Shown: positions 20,477-27,336 of the stretch, piece by piece
How positions within the stretch are numbered: position 1 is the first letter of the stretch
Layout: each line of letters begins with the position of its first letter
Virus record (IMG/VR): IMGVR_UViG_3300037558_000630
Location: 1 to 27,348 of that record
From: a virus
Reading direction: 5' to 3' (one strand)
DNA length: 27,348 nucleotides
Notes under the pieces: generated by a model
Databases searched by the model: none
What the model saw: only the letters and a program-made list of their open reading frames with translations
What the model was told of the DNA's origin: nothing
Program-made: the position numbers and the translations under genes

Positions 20477-20526
20477 GCTTGCGGCCAATATCAGAACAGT
20501 AACCGTTCGGACCTCTGGCCGCAAGC
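20477..20526. repeat. Perfect 11-bp inverted repeat around promoter P7
   Basis: GCTTGCGGCCA (20477-20487) and TGGCCGCAAGC (20516-20526) are perfect inverted copies 28 nt apart. The right arm contains the -35 box of the promoter-like site at 20496-20524; the left arm is in the 5' leader. This is the layout of a pair of operator half sites, possibly looping around the -10. Confidence 0.65.
20496..20524 (-). promoter_or_regulatory. Promoter-like site P7 (TTGCGG-17-TACTGT)
   Basis: Minus-strand TTGCGG (20519-20524) and TACTGT (20496-20501), spacer 17 nt ending in GAACGGT. It is the only candidate in the 115-nt gap between the ribonucleotide reductase stop and the ATG at 20436, and would drive the long operon down to 11736. 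Confidence 0.5.
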
Positions 20527-20541
20527 ATTATTTGTCCACAG

Positions 20542-20563
20542 GCCGAGGGTTTTAGTCCTCGGC
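20542..20563 (-). terminator. Hairpin at the end of the ribonucleotide reductase gene
   Basis: GCCGAGG and CCTCGGC form a perfect 7-bp stem with an eight-base loop that contains the TAA stop codon. No T run follows on the minus strand, so as an intrinsic terminator it would be weak; it could also protect the mRNA 3' end. Confidence 0.35.
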
Positions 20564-22393
20564 ACAAGCGCCCGTGCGCTGACCAGTTTCAGGATCCCAG
20601 CCGCAGGCACCACCGTCTTCCAACGATGCCATTTCATCGTGATCTGCCTTGACTTCTTTCTTGGCAGACTGGATAGGCTCGTCGTATTTCCCGGCCGGAC
20701 GGTAGGTCGTGCAACCCTTGGCTCCACCTTCGTAGGCCATGAGATACAGATCCTTGAAGTCGTCGAACGAGAAGTTGCTCGGCACATTCACCGTCTTCGA
20801 GCAAGCGGAGTCGATGTGCATTTGGGCTGTCGTGAGGACACCGATATGTTCAGCAGCAGTGATGCCACCATCCATGACAGTGCGACCATGAACGCCCAAG
20901 TGAGCGACACCGTAGTCCGGCACAGTGACGATCCGGTGACCACCCGGCACGATGACACGACGCGACTGTTCGTAGTCCAGGACTGGCTCGATACCGGACG
21001 AGACGTTGTCAGCGGTGAACGAGATTGTGCCTGTCGGTGCAATCGATGTCAGGTGGCTGTTGCGGATGCCATACTTGCGGATCATGTCCTTGGTCTCGTC
21101 CCACAGACCAGCAACGAACTCGCTCGCCATGTAGCGTTCTTCGTCGTAGAGCGGGAAGCTGCCTTTCTCTGCTGCCAGCTTCGCAGAAGCCTGATAGCAG
21201 TGATTGGTTACGAAGGCCATGATCTCCTCTTCTTTGGAGAGGAACTCAGGCGTGCCGTAGGGGAAACCCATAGCTTCCAGAGCGTTGGCGACCCCGGTGT
21301 GACCGAGACCCATGCGCCGTTTCCGTTGGGCTTCCAGACGTTGCTGGGGCAGAGGGTAACGGCTCCGATCCACCACGTTGTCCATTGCGCGGACTACATG
21401 TGGAATGTCGGCTTCCAACTGATCGTAGTCGAACCAGTAGTTACCGTCGGCATCTTTGCGGAGATACTTCACCCAGTTGAAGCTGCCCAAAAGACAGGCA
21501 CCATACGGAGGGAGAGGCTGCTCGCCGCAAGGATTGGTGGCTGCGATCGTCTCGCAATAGTAGAGGTTGTTCATGCGATTGATCTGGTCGATGAACAGAA
21601 CACCCGGCTCTGCCCAGTCGTAGGTTCCACGCATGATCATGTCCCACAGAGCGAGCGGATCGACCTCGCGATAAACCTTGCCGCCGAACTGAAGCGGGAA
21701 AGGCTTGCCGGATGCGAGGCACTCCATGAACTTGTCGGTAACAGCGATCGACATGTTGAAACCACGAAGCGGACGCATGTCCCACGGGATACTGTCGTCG
21801 GCGACCTGCTTGGCACGAATGAACGCCTCGATGTCCGGATGGTCGATCCGCATGACGAGCATTTGTGCGCCGCGTCTGTTGCCCGCAGAGGACGTCGCCC
21901 TGCATACAGCATCATATATAGGGGCAAAGGCAAGAGGACCGTCTGTGGTGCTCTGCACGCCTCTGATAAGGTCGCCAGAGGGCCGCAACGTGCTGATGTC
22001 GTAGCCCACGCCGCCACCCTGACGCATCGTAATGGCCGCGTTCTTCGCGGTGTCCATAATGCTGAGGGCAGGGTGCTGCCCAGCACGGAGAGCCTTGATC
22101 TCTTCCTCACTGGGACCGTCGGTGAAACTGTCGTGAATGGTAGCCATCACGAAGCAGTTGTAGAGTGTCACATTCTTGAGGGAACCTGCCCCTGCCTGAA
22201 CGCGACCCGGTGGCATAAACCGTTGATCGATGCTGATTTCACGGAAGGCCATGTAGTGATCGTGCCCGTCTTGCAAGAAGCCTGACCAGCGGTTCGCTGC
22301 TTCGCGGAAGTTTTCATTTTCCCCGCGATACTTCTCGGCATGAACGAGGTCACAATCCGGATTGGTTGGACCATACATTCTTTTTCGCTCCAT
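20552..22393 (-). CDS. nrdJ: Class II (cobalamin-dependent) ribonucleotide reductase
   Basis: A 613-residue protein. YNCFVM supplies the first redox Cys (80); QGGGVGYDISTLRPSGDL is the loop typical of these enzymes; TNPCGEQPLPPYGACLLGSF holds the N-x-C-x-E active-site triad (Asn287, Cys289, Glu291) and a further Cys at 300. HLTSIAPTGTISFTADNVSS follows. The C-terminus has GCTTYRPAGKYDEP and a Cys pair (597 and 610) for reduction by thioredoxin or glutaredoxin. The PLPPYGACLLGS form is that of adenosylcobalamin-dependent NrdJ, and there is no adjacent small-subunit gene. It turns ribonucleotides into deoxyribonucleotides. It follows the SF1 helicase gene by 11 nt. Confidence 0.92.
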   Translation of the reverse strand: MERKRMYGPTNPDCDLVHAEKYRGENENFREAANRWSGFLQDGHDHYMAFREISIDQRFMPPGRVQAGAGSLKNVTLYNCFVMATIHDSFTDGPSEEEIKALRAGQHPALSIMDTAKNAAITMRQGGGVGYDISTLRPSGDLIRGVQSTTDGPLAFAPIYDAVCRATSSAGNRRGAQMLVMRIDHPDIEAFIRAKQVADDSIPWDMRPLRGFNMSIAVTDKFMECLASGKPFPLQFGGKVYREVDPLALWDMIMRGTYDWAEPGVLFIDQINRMNNLYYCETIAATNPCGEQPLPPYGACLLGSFNWVKYLRKDADGNYWFDYDQLEADIPHVVRAMDNVVDRSRYPLPQQRLEAQRKRRMGLGHTGVANALEAMGFPYGTPEFLSKEEEIMAFVTNHCYQASAKLAAEKGSFPLYDEERYMASEFVAGLWDETKDMIRKYGIRNSHLTSIAPTGTISFTADNVSSGIEPVLDYEQSRRVIVPGGHRIVTVPDYGVAHLGVHGRTVMDGGITAAEHIGVLTTAQMHIDSACSKTVNVPSNFSFDDFKDLYLMAYEGGAKGCTTYRPAGKYDEPIQSAKKEVKADHDEMASLEDGGACGWDPETGQRTGACAED

Positions 22394-22404
22394 TGAGTTT
22401 CCTT

Positions 22405-23655
22405 TCAGTCGTGCATATCAACAACGGTCACATCAGTGGCCGCTCGGGTTATCGCGGTATAGAGCCAGCGTTGCCGTGCTTGCTTCGGCCCCCAGCTTTC
22501 ATCGAACACGGCCACACTGTCCCATTGAGAACCTTGTGACTTGTGAACGGTGAGTGCATATCCATAATCGAACTCTTGCCCTTCGGACCGGAGCCAGTAT
22601 TGGGTATCAAGCTCTTTCCCACGGCCGAGAAAGTGCTGTTCTAGGGCGGCGACTTCCACGTCCCCTGCATTGGGGTTGTCCTCGGACCTGACAGTCATAT
22701 GGACTTTACCGTCCATAACACCATCAACACCAGTTGTCTGGAAGATAGCGCCGTTTAGCAAGCCTAGCTCAGAATTATTGCGGAGGCAAACCAAACGGTC
22801 ACCGACTACAGGGTAGTCACCGTCGTGATTGATGAACTGACGAACACGCCTGTTCATAGCATGACGAGTCTTGTTCTTGCCCACCAGTAGCTGATCGAAG
22901 CCGAGAACAGTTTCCTGATCAAGCTTCGTGCCGTATGGGTGAACATGACAGTTGTCGCCCCAGTCGCCAAGTTCCAAGCGTTTACCTTCGCGAACGTCAG
23001 TAGCCATTCGGAGGATCGCGCTCTCTTTGGCCTGTCGGTGGATCTCATCGAGCATTACGTCAGGCTTGACATTCTCGGTGAAATACCCAGCAGCGCCAAC
23101 GGGTGGAAGCTGAGCAGGATCGCCCAAGACGAGCACGGGCGTTCCAAACGACAGGAGGTCTTGCCCCATAGTCGCATCAACCATGGAACACTCGTCGATA
23201 ATCACCAGCGAAGCATCACGAACATCGCTCTCCGTGTTCAGGATGAACATGGGTTGATTGGCGTTCTTGGCCTCTTCCTCGATGTCGCGATTGAGCGCTC
23301 TCACCTTTGGGTGATTGTCGATATACTCTTGATCCATGTCTTTCATAGACACAAGCAACTCGGCCAGTTCAACCTTGAGTTCATCAAGACGGGCCTTGCT
23401 CTTGTCGCGGCTGCGATAGATCAATGAGTGGATAGTCGAGGCGTTGGAACACCCCTTAGTCTGTAGGACGTGCGCAGCCTTGCCAGTGTAAGCTGCGAAC
23501 AGGACATCGCCGTGGATGCCTTCGGCGAGATGTCTCGCCAGTGTGGTCTTTCCGGTGCCAGCATACCCAAAGAAGTGGAACACCTGCTTATCGCCGTTAC
23601 GATACCAGTCGTCTACTGCTTTGAGAGCGGCATCCTGTTGTGGACTGAATTTCAT
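22405..23655 (-). CDS. SF1 DNA helicase, RecD2/Dda-like
   Basis: A 416-residue protein starting MKFSPQQDAALKAVDDWYRN, with GGAGG upstream of the ATG at 23655. FFGYAGTGKTTLARHLAEG (28-46) is Walker A; LVIIDECSMVD the Walker B; LVLGDPAQLPPVGAAGYF motif III; YALTVHKSQGSQWDSVAVFD motif V; and QRWLYTAITRAA motif VI. The set fits SF1B helicases such as phage T4 Dda and RecD2, moving 5' to 3' on DNA. A charged insert at about 88-130 lies between motifs Ia and II. It probably works in replication restart or recombination. A terminator-like hairpin precedes the gene and a short untranslated gap follows. Confidence 0.92.
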   Translation of the reverse strand: MKFSPQQDAALKAVDDWYRNGDKQVFHFFGYAGTGKTTLARHLAEGIHGDVLFAAYTGKAAHVLQTKGCSNASTIHSLIYRSRDKSKARLDELKVELAELLVSMKDMDQEYIDNHPKVRALNRDIEEEAKNANQPMFILNTESDVRDASLVIIDECSMVDATMGQDLLSFGTPVLVLGDPAQLPPVGAAGYFTENVKPDVMLDEIHRQAKESAILRMATDVREGKRLELGDWGDNCHVHPYGTKLDQETVLGFDQLLVGKNKTRHAMNRRVRQFINHDGDYPVVGDRLVCLRNNSELGLLNGAIFQTTGVDGVMDGKVHMTVRSEDNPNAGDVEVAALEQHFLGRGKELDTQYWLRSEGQEFDYGYALTVHKSQGSQWDSVAVFDESWGPKQARQRWLYTAITRAATDVTVVDMHD

Positions 23656-23677
23656 TGGACGCCTCCGAGATTAAAGG

Positions 23678-23713
23678 GGAGAGGCGAGCAGTCGATGCTC
23701 CACCCGCCTCTCC
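23678..23713 (-). terminator. Terminator-like hairpin after the SSB-like gene
   Basis: GGAGAGGCG (23678-23686) pairs with CGCCTCTCC (23705-23713) over nine bases, with an inner GAGCA/TGCTC stem. On the minus strand the stem is followed by CCTTTAAT, a short T run. It lies in the 74-nt gap between the SSB-like gene and the helicase start. Confidence 0.6.
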
Positions 23714-23729
23714 GACCGTTCCGCCTGGA

Positions 23730-24587
23730 TCAGAACGGCATCTCGTCGTCGTCAGCCTTGCTGCCACCCCGCGCCGGAGCCGGGTCATCAGCGCCTTCAC
23801 CCTTCATGCTGTCGAAGTCAGCACGGGCCAAGCCATTGTCGATCATCTTGCCGAACTCGCGGCCTTCATCGAGCAACGCCTTGCCCTCCGCCGGGTGGAT
23901 CAGCGACGTCCGGTAGGTGTCGTTCATCGGCCCAATGGCGAAGGTGTAGAAGGTTCCGTCGTTGTTTTTCTGCTTGGCCGAAGTGACCTTGCAGCGGTTC
24001 GCATACATGGGCGGAGCGCCCTTCAGCGAATACATCGACGTCAGCCAGTCCTTGTAGACCTTGATGTTGGTCGACGCGAACGCCAGCACGCAGAAGCCTT
24101 CGACTTCCTCGCCAGTCTCGTCCAGGATCAGGCAGTAGATGTAGTAGGTCTCGACGAGGTCGTTCCCGTCAGGCGACTTGAACGGAATGCGTTTCCCATC
24201 GGCGTCCTTCGGCGGGATACGCGAACCGTTGTTGCGCTTGATTGCATCGAGAAAGATCTCGCTGTCCAGTTCATGGCGACCAGCGACGCCGCCACCCTTG
24301 TTCCGGGGAACCCACTCGACGACAGCGGCTTCCTTGAAGACAGGCTGCACGATGATAGGCTGCTTCATGATCTCCTTGGAGACAGAGTTCACCAGATCAC
24401 CGGGCTTCACCCCTTCGATCAGCTCGTCCTCGACCTCTGGGGAGTTGGACTGCATGATCTTGATAAACGGGATGGAGAGGTCGGCGATTGTCGTCCCCTC
24501 AAAGCCCTCGTGTGCATATTCGCCGTAGTCAAAGGTTTCCCCGACTGCGGTGTTTTTCGCCGTAGCGACGTCAGTTTTGCCAGCCAT
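23730..24587 (-). CDS. Single-strand DNA-binding-like protein
   Basis: A 285-residue protein starting MAGKTDVATAKNTAVGETFD. The ATG at 24587 follows AAAGGAG; the frame is open further upstream but without a binding site. IADLSIPFIKIMQSNSPEVE, DLVNSVSKEIMKQPIIVQPV and SLKGAPPMYANRCKVTSAKQ match a widespread phage family found next to replication and recombination genes. The C-terminus, GGSKADDDEMPF, is an acidic tip ending in Pro-Phe, as in bacterial SSB and T7 gp2.5, where it recruits partners. I infer that it coats single-stranded DNA. The family has no name that I am sure of. Confidence 0.75.
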   Translation of the reverse strand: MAGKTDVATAKNTAVGETFDYGEYAHEGFEGTTIADLSIPFIKIMQSNSPEVEDELIEGVKPGDLVNSVSKEIMKQPIIVQPVFKEAAVVEWVPRNKGGGVAGRHELDSEIFLDAIKRNNGSRIPPKDADGKRIPFKSPDGNDLVETYYIYCLILDETGEEVEGFCVLAFASTNIKVYKDWLTSMYSLKGAPPMYANRCKVTSAKQKNNDGTFYTFAIGPMNDTYRTSLIHPAEGKALLDEGREFGKMIDNGLARADFDSMKGEGADDPAPARGGSKADDDEMPF

Positions 24588-24636
24588 GATTGGCTCCTTT
24601 CGGCTCTCAGTTTTCGTTACAAGACCAGCGGTCAGC

Positions 24637-24657
24637 CCCAACACTATCCTAGTTGGG
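24637..24657. repeat. Inverted repeat around -10 of P8
   Basis: CCCAAC (24637-24642) and GTTGGG (24652-24657) flank nine bases and enclose most of the TAGTGT box of the promoter-like site at 24641-24669. It could serve as an operator for the SSB-like gene. Confidence 0.5.
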
Positions 24658-24669
24658 CAGGATCACAGT
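24641..24669 (-). promoter_or_regulatory. Weak promoter-like site P8 (ACTGTG-17-TAGTGT)
   Basis: TAGTGT (24641-24646), preceded by ACTAGGA, matches the -10 of P3, but the -35 position (24664-24669, ACTGTG) is poor and overlaps the end of the upstream gene. It lies in the 75-nt gap before the SSB-like gene. Confidence 0.3.
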
Positions 24670-25217
24670 TCCTTCACCTTTGCGGTGCGCTGGCGATAGA
24701 TGCCGAACACGTCCACTGGGAGGTCCACACCCTCGCTCAGTTGTTCCTTGACCCAGGAGACGAGCGTTGCGTTGTGGACGGAGAAATTCGTCTTGACGAC
24801 CAGAGTTCCAAGCTGGTCTTCCAAGGCTTTCACTGCCTTGAGGAACTGCTCGGTGCGTTCCTGTTCACCCTTGCCAAACTCGATGATCACCTGTCGCTTG
24901 ACGATGTGACCATAGTCATGTTCGTCGAGCCATTTGATTGCAGGGCCGCGCTTCTCACCTGCGATGCTGGCGCGGATCTCTTCCTTGAGTTGGAGTTCGC
25001 GGCCATCACCGAGGTCGAACTTACCGTCCATACCTTCGGTAGCTTGCGGGATGCGAACTTCTGCGATGTCTTTGCGTGCAGCCTTGGCGACTTCCAGCTC
25101 TTGCTCTTTCTGGGCAACGAGCGCGTCTGCTTCAAGGTATTCATCGGCGAGCGAGCGAAGCACGGCTTTGAAATTATCGCCGGGTTCGTCGCGATATGCG
25201 GCATATTCGTCTGTCAT
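24663..25217 (-). CDS. Coiled-coil phage protein next to the SSB-like gene
   Basis: A 184-residue protein starting MTDEYAAYRDEPGDNFKAVL, with GGAGG six bases before the ATG at 25217. Residues 25-50 form a charged helix (DALVAQKEQELEVAKAARKD). The rest, DGRELQLKEEIRASIAGEKR, AIKWLDEHDYGHIVKRQVII and SVHNATLVSWVKEQLSEG, follows a pattern I associate with phage proteins of unknown function that accompany SSB-like and exonuclease genes. A helper role in recombination or replication is suggested by location only. Confidence 0.72.
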   Translation of the reverse strand: MTDEYAAYRDEPGDNFKAVLRSLADEYLEADALVAQKEQELEVAKAARKDIAEVRIPQATEGMDGKFDLGDGRELQLKEEIRASIAGEKRGPAIKWLDEHDYGHIVKRQVIIEFGKGEQERTEQFLKAVKALEDQLGTLVVKTNFSVHNATLVSWVKEQLSEGVDLPVDVFGIYRQRTAKVKEL

Positions 25218-25257
25218 ATGTGGCCTCCAGGCAGGTTATGACCGGGCTTATTTTGAC

Positions 25258-25286
25258 ACGCTATCCCGGCTGCGGCTTGCGCCTTG
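25258..25286 (-). promoter_or_regulatory. Weak promoter-like site P9 (CAAGGC-17-TAGCGT)
   Basis: TAGCGT (25258-25263), preceded by GCCGGGA, has the spacer pattern of the other sites (GCAAGCCGCAGCCGGGA, compare GCAAGCCTCACGGGT in P4), but the -35 box is poor. It lies about 41 nt upstream of the ATG at 25217. Confidence 0.35.
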
Positions 25287-25288
25287 CG

Positions 25289-25325
25289 TGTGGTCCAGGG
25301 GAGCTACCCCTGTAGCCTGACCACA
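25289..25325 (-). terminator. Strong hairpin between the 25362 and 25217 genes
   Basis: TGTGGTCCAGG pairs with CCTGACCACA, giving a 10-bp stem with one bulged base, and the interior can form a second CAGGGG/CCCCTG or GTAG/CTAC stem. No T run follows. It most likely ends the helicase transcript or separates the two units; the alternative inner stems would also suit a regulatory RNA switch. Confidence 0.45.
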
Positions 25326-25361
25326 TTACCAGCACCCAGCCAAAAGACAAGCGGTATTTGT

Positions 25362-25699
25362 CTAATAGATCTTCGCTTGAATTTCGGTATATTCATTGTG
25401 ACGTCCACTCCACTGGAGAAGTTTCACACGCCCTTCGTTGTAGTATGCAGCGAGACTTGTCGCCATGCCGATCAGTCCTGGGTTGCCGATTAGAAGAAGA
25501 TGATCATCATCGCAGAAACCAGACAGCTTCTCGTGGAGATCGCCCAAGACGAGGTCGGGGTTGAACGGGTGTGCGCTGGGCGAGAGAGATACACGATTTC
25601 TCCCCATCGCTCTGCTTTCTTGATTGACGTGAAGCGAGGGACGAGTTCGCCCTTCGCTTGGTCAAATCGCATCTGTTGCTGAACTGCGTAGACAGTCAT
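25362..25699 (-). pseudogene. Small phage protein interrupted by a frameshift in a CT repeat
   Basis: Two overlapping frames together give one conserved-looking protein of about 110 residues. The first starts MTVYAVQQQMRFDQAKGELV at the ATG at 25699 (overlapping the helicase TGA) and is readable to GEIVYLS. The second continues PSAHPFNPDLVLGDLHEKLS, DDDHLLLIGNPGLIG and LLQWSGRHNEYTEIQAKIY. The break lies in minus-strand CTCTCTC (25582-25588). Removing one CT restores VYLSPSAHPFNPD exactly. Either a 2-base slippage has broken the gene, or a -1 ribosomal frameshift joins the frames, or the base call is wrong. Relatives are found beside phage helicases; function unknown. Confidence 0.75.
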
Positions 25700-27171
25700 A
25701 TCCACTCCTTCATCTCGTCGCCAAGAATTTCCGTGGACACGTTCTTCTTGTTGCGCAGGTTCCTCACAATGTGTTCGTCGATATCAAAGTCGCTCATGAT
25801 ATCGATGTAGTTGACTGGATGCTCGTCCATGCCGCCCCGGTGCGCTCGGTCTTCAGACTGGAGGCGATCCACTAGCCTGAACGAGTTGCTGTAGTAGACA
25901 ACGGTCTTCGCCTGTGTGAGTGTCAGGCCGCTGCCGCCCTTTTGGGCATTGCCGACGAACCACTTGTATTCGCCGCGTTGGAAGGCCAGCTTGTTCTGCT
26001 CTGCTGTGTCGTCATCAACCGCACCATCATAACGACACGCTTTGTCACCGAGTAGATCCATGATCTGGTCGATGTCATGGCGGAACCTAGCCCAAATGAT
26101 GCCCTGATGGTGAACTTCTGCATCGATCTGCTCGAGCACTTGCAAGCGAGGGTTCTTGTCCGAGAACATGTGAACCGGCTCGTCTTCACCGACAGGGACA
26201 TAGTTGCACGCGATCTGCTGCAAACGTAGTAGCATCACGATCGGTAGCTCTGCTGTGATCATAGAGTCGCCGACCTCGATCATCAGCTCTTCTTTGAGTT
26301 CTTCGTAGGCCGCACGCATTTCACGGCTGGCTTCGAAATAGCGTTTCTGGTAGAGCTTCGGAGGCAGATCAAGCACGTCGTCTTTCACGACACGGTCGGA
26401 GATCTCATTCAGCCATGCGGCCAGCTTGTCAAGGTTCTGATACTCGATCAGTTTATCGTAACCAGGATCATAGCCATGAAGCTGTTGGCAATCAGCTCGA
26501 GTGAACCAGCGCCCAAAGTAATTCCGGAACTCTACGGTTCCGTGGATGCCTTTGTTCTTCCAGAAGTATTCGTCGAGGAAACGAATTTGACTATAGAGGT
26601 CGAAGGGTCCGACAGCCACGGGAGTTCCGGTAAGGATACGACGCATTTTCGCATACTTACCAGACGCGACAATGGACTTGGTCCTCTTCGCATTGGGCGT
26701 CTTAATGTTATGCGCTTCATCGAGGACATACAGAACGTCTTTCTTGGCAAGGAACTTCTTGACAAGTTCCTTGCCTTCCTTGGTCATGAAGGCGTTGTAG
26801 CTGATGAGCAGCACAGACAGACCGTCGTGGGTGAACAGACTCTCCATCGCGCGTTTGTGCGCCTGCGTGTGTTTCTTGGCGGTCTTGAATACTTGGACCA
26901 GTGTGTCCAGAGCGACGTCTGGAGGCATGTGCTTCGGGATTTCGTCGGTGTTCCAGTTGCGCTCTACGCCTGGAGGCGCGACAACGAGCAAGCCGTTGAT
27001 GTTTCCGAGCTGATATTGGATTGCTGCCGTGTCGATGATCGGCTTGGTTTTCGCTGTTCCCTGTTCCCACAGCAGACCCCACGCCTTCTGTCCCACGTTG
27101 CGATACAAGTGTTTCCGCTGATGTTCGAACGGTTCCACTTGATGTTGATAATTCTTGAGTAGATCTAACAT
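25696..27171 (-). CDS. SNF2-type DNA helicase/ATPase
   Basis: A 491-residue SF2 protein starting MLDLLKNYQHQVEPFEHQRK, with AGGAG upstream of the ATG at 27171. LLWEQGTAKTKPIID (33-47) is motif I, with Ala replacing the usual Gly before Lys-Thr; VLYVLDEAHNIKTPNAKR is the DEAH motif II; RRILTGTPVAVGPFDLYSQI is motif III. In the C-terminal lobe IIWARFRHDIDQIMDLLGD, GNAQKGGSGLTLTQAKTVVY and DRLQSEDRAHRGG are motifs IV to VI. It belongs to the compact phage SNF2/Rad54-like helicases used in replication initiation or recombination. It is the first gene of its unit, downstream of the 9-bp repeats. Confidence 0.9.
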   Translation of the reverse strand: MLDLLKNYQHQVEPFEHQRKHLYRNVGQKAWGLLWEQGTAKTKPIIDTAAIQYQLGNINGLLVVAPPGVERNWNTDEIPKHMPPDVALDTLVQVFKTAKKHTQAHKRAMESLFTHDGLSVLLISYNAFMTKEGKELVKKFLAKKDVLYVLDEAHNIKTPNAKRTKSIVASGKYAKMRRILTGTPVAVGPFDLYSQIRFLDEYFWKNKGIHGTVEFRNYFGRWFTRADCQQLHGYDPGYDKLIEYQNLDKLAAWLNEISDRVVKDDVLDLPPKLYQKRYFEASREMRAAYEELKEELMIEVGDSMITAELPIVMLLRLQQIACNYVPVGEDEPVHMFSDKNPRLQVLEQIDAEVHHQGIIWARFRHDIDQIMDLLGDKACRYDGAVDDDTAEQNKLAFQRGEYKWFVGNAQKGGSGLTLTQAKTVVYYSNSFRLVDRLQSEDRAHRGGMDEHPVNYIDIMSDFDIDEHIVRNLRNKKNVSTEILGDEMKEWI

Positions 27172-27192
27172 GGTTGCTCCTTTTCTGACAGC

Positions 27193-27221
27193 AGCCTAGC
27201 CCAAGCAGGGCGCGGCGACTA
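27193..27221 (-). promoter_or_regulatory. Promoter-like site P10 (TAGTCG-17-TAGGCT)
   Basis: Minus-strand TAGTCG (27216-27221) and TAGGCT (27193-27198), spacer 17 nt ending in CTTGGGC. It lies 22 nt upstream of the helicase ATG. The triplets of 9-bp repeats begin 14 nt upstream of the -35, as activator sites would. Confidence 0.45.
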
Positions 27222-27235
27222 GCTTCCTTTCTCAG

Positions 27236-27262
27236 TGACCATACTTACCATACTTGACATAC
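27236..27262. repeat. Three tandem 9-bp repeats, proximal cluster
   Basis: TGACCATAC, TTACCATAC and TTGACATAC lie end to end on the plus strand. The cluster is flanked by CTCAGT (27231-27236) and ACTGAG (27261-27266), which are inverted copies. The 9-nt unit and strict phasing resemble iterons or protein-binding direct repeats. Confidence 0.8.
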
Positions 27263-27309
27263 TGAGAAAAGAATAACAGGTGACACATTTTGCCAATCAA
27301 AACAACGGG

Positions 27310-27336
27310 TTGCCATACTTGCCACACCTGACATAC
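27310..27336. repeat. Three tandem 9-bp repeats, distal cluster
   Basis: TTGCCATAC, TTGCCACAC and CTGACATAC lie end to end, the same unit and orientation as the cluster at 27236-27262, 47 nt away. A further related TTTTGCCAATC lies between the clusters. More copies may exist beyond the window edge. Confidence 0.8.

Noticed and set aside
20462-22285. Long open frame of 607 codons on the plus strand
   Set aside because: It lies opposite the ribonucleotide reductase gene, has no recognisable domain and is explained by the codon bias of the real gene.
23655-25241. Long open frame of 528 codons on the plus strand
   Set aside because: It runs antisense across the SSB-like and coiled-coil genes and their terminator and promoter regions; no motif or binding site supports it.
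25289-25325. Possible tRNA
   Set aside because: The stem-loop has no cloverleaf, no TpsiC arm and no plausible anticodon loop.
27236-27336. CRISPR-like array
   Set aside because: Units are 9 bp and directly adjacent, without spacers; phased binding sites are a better reading.
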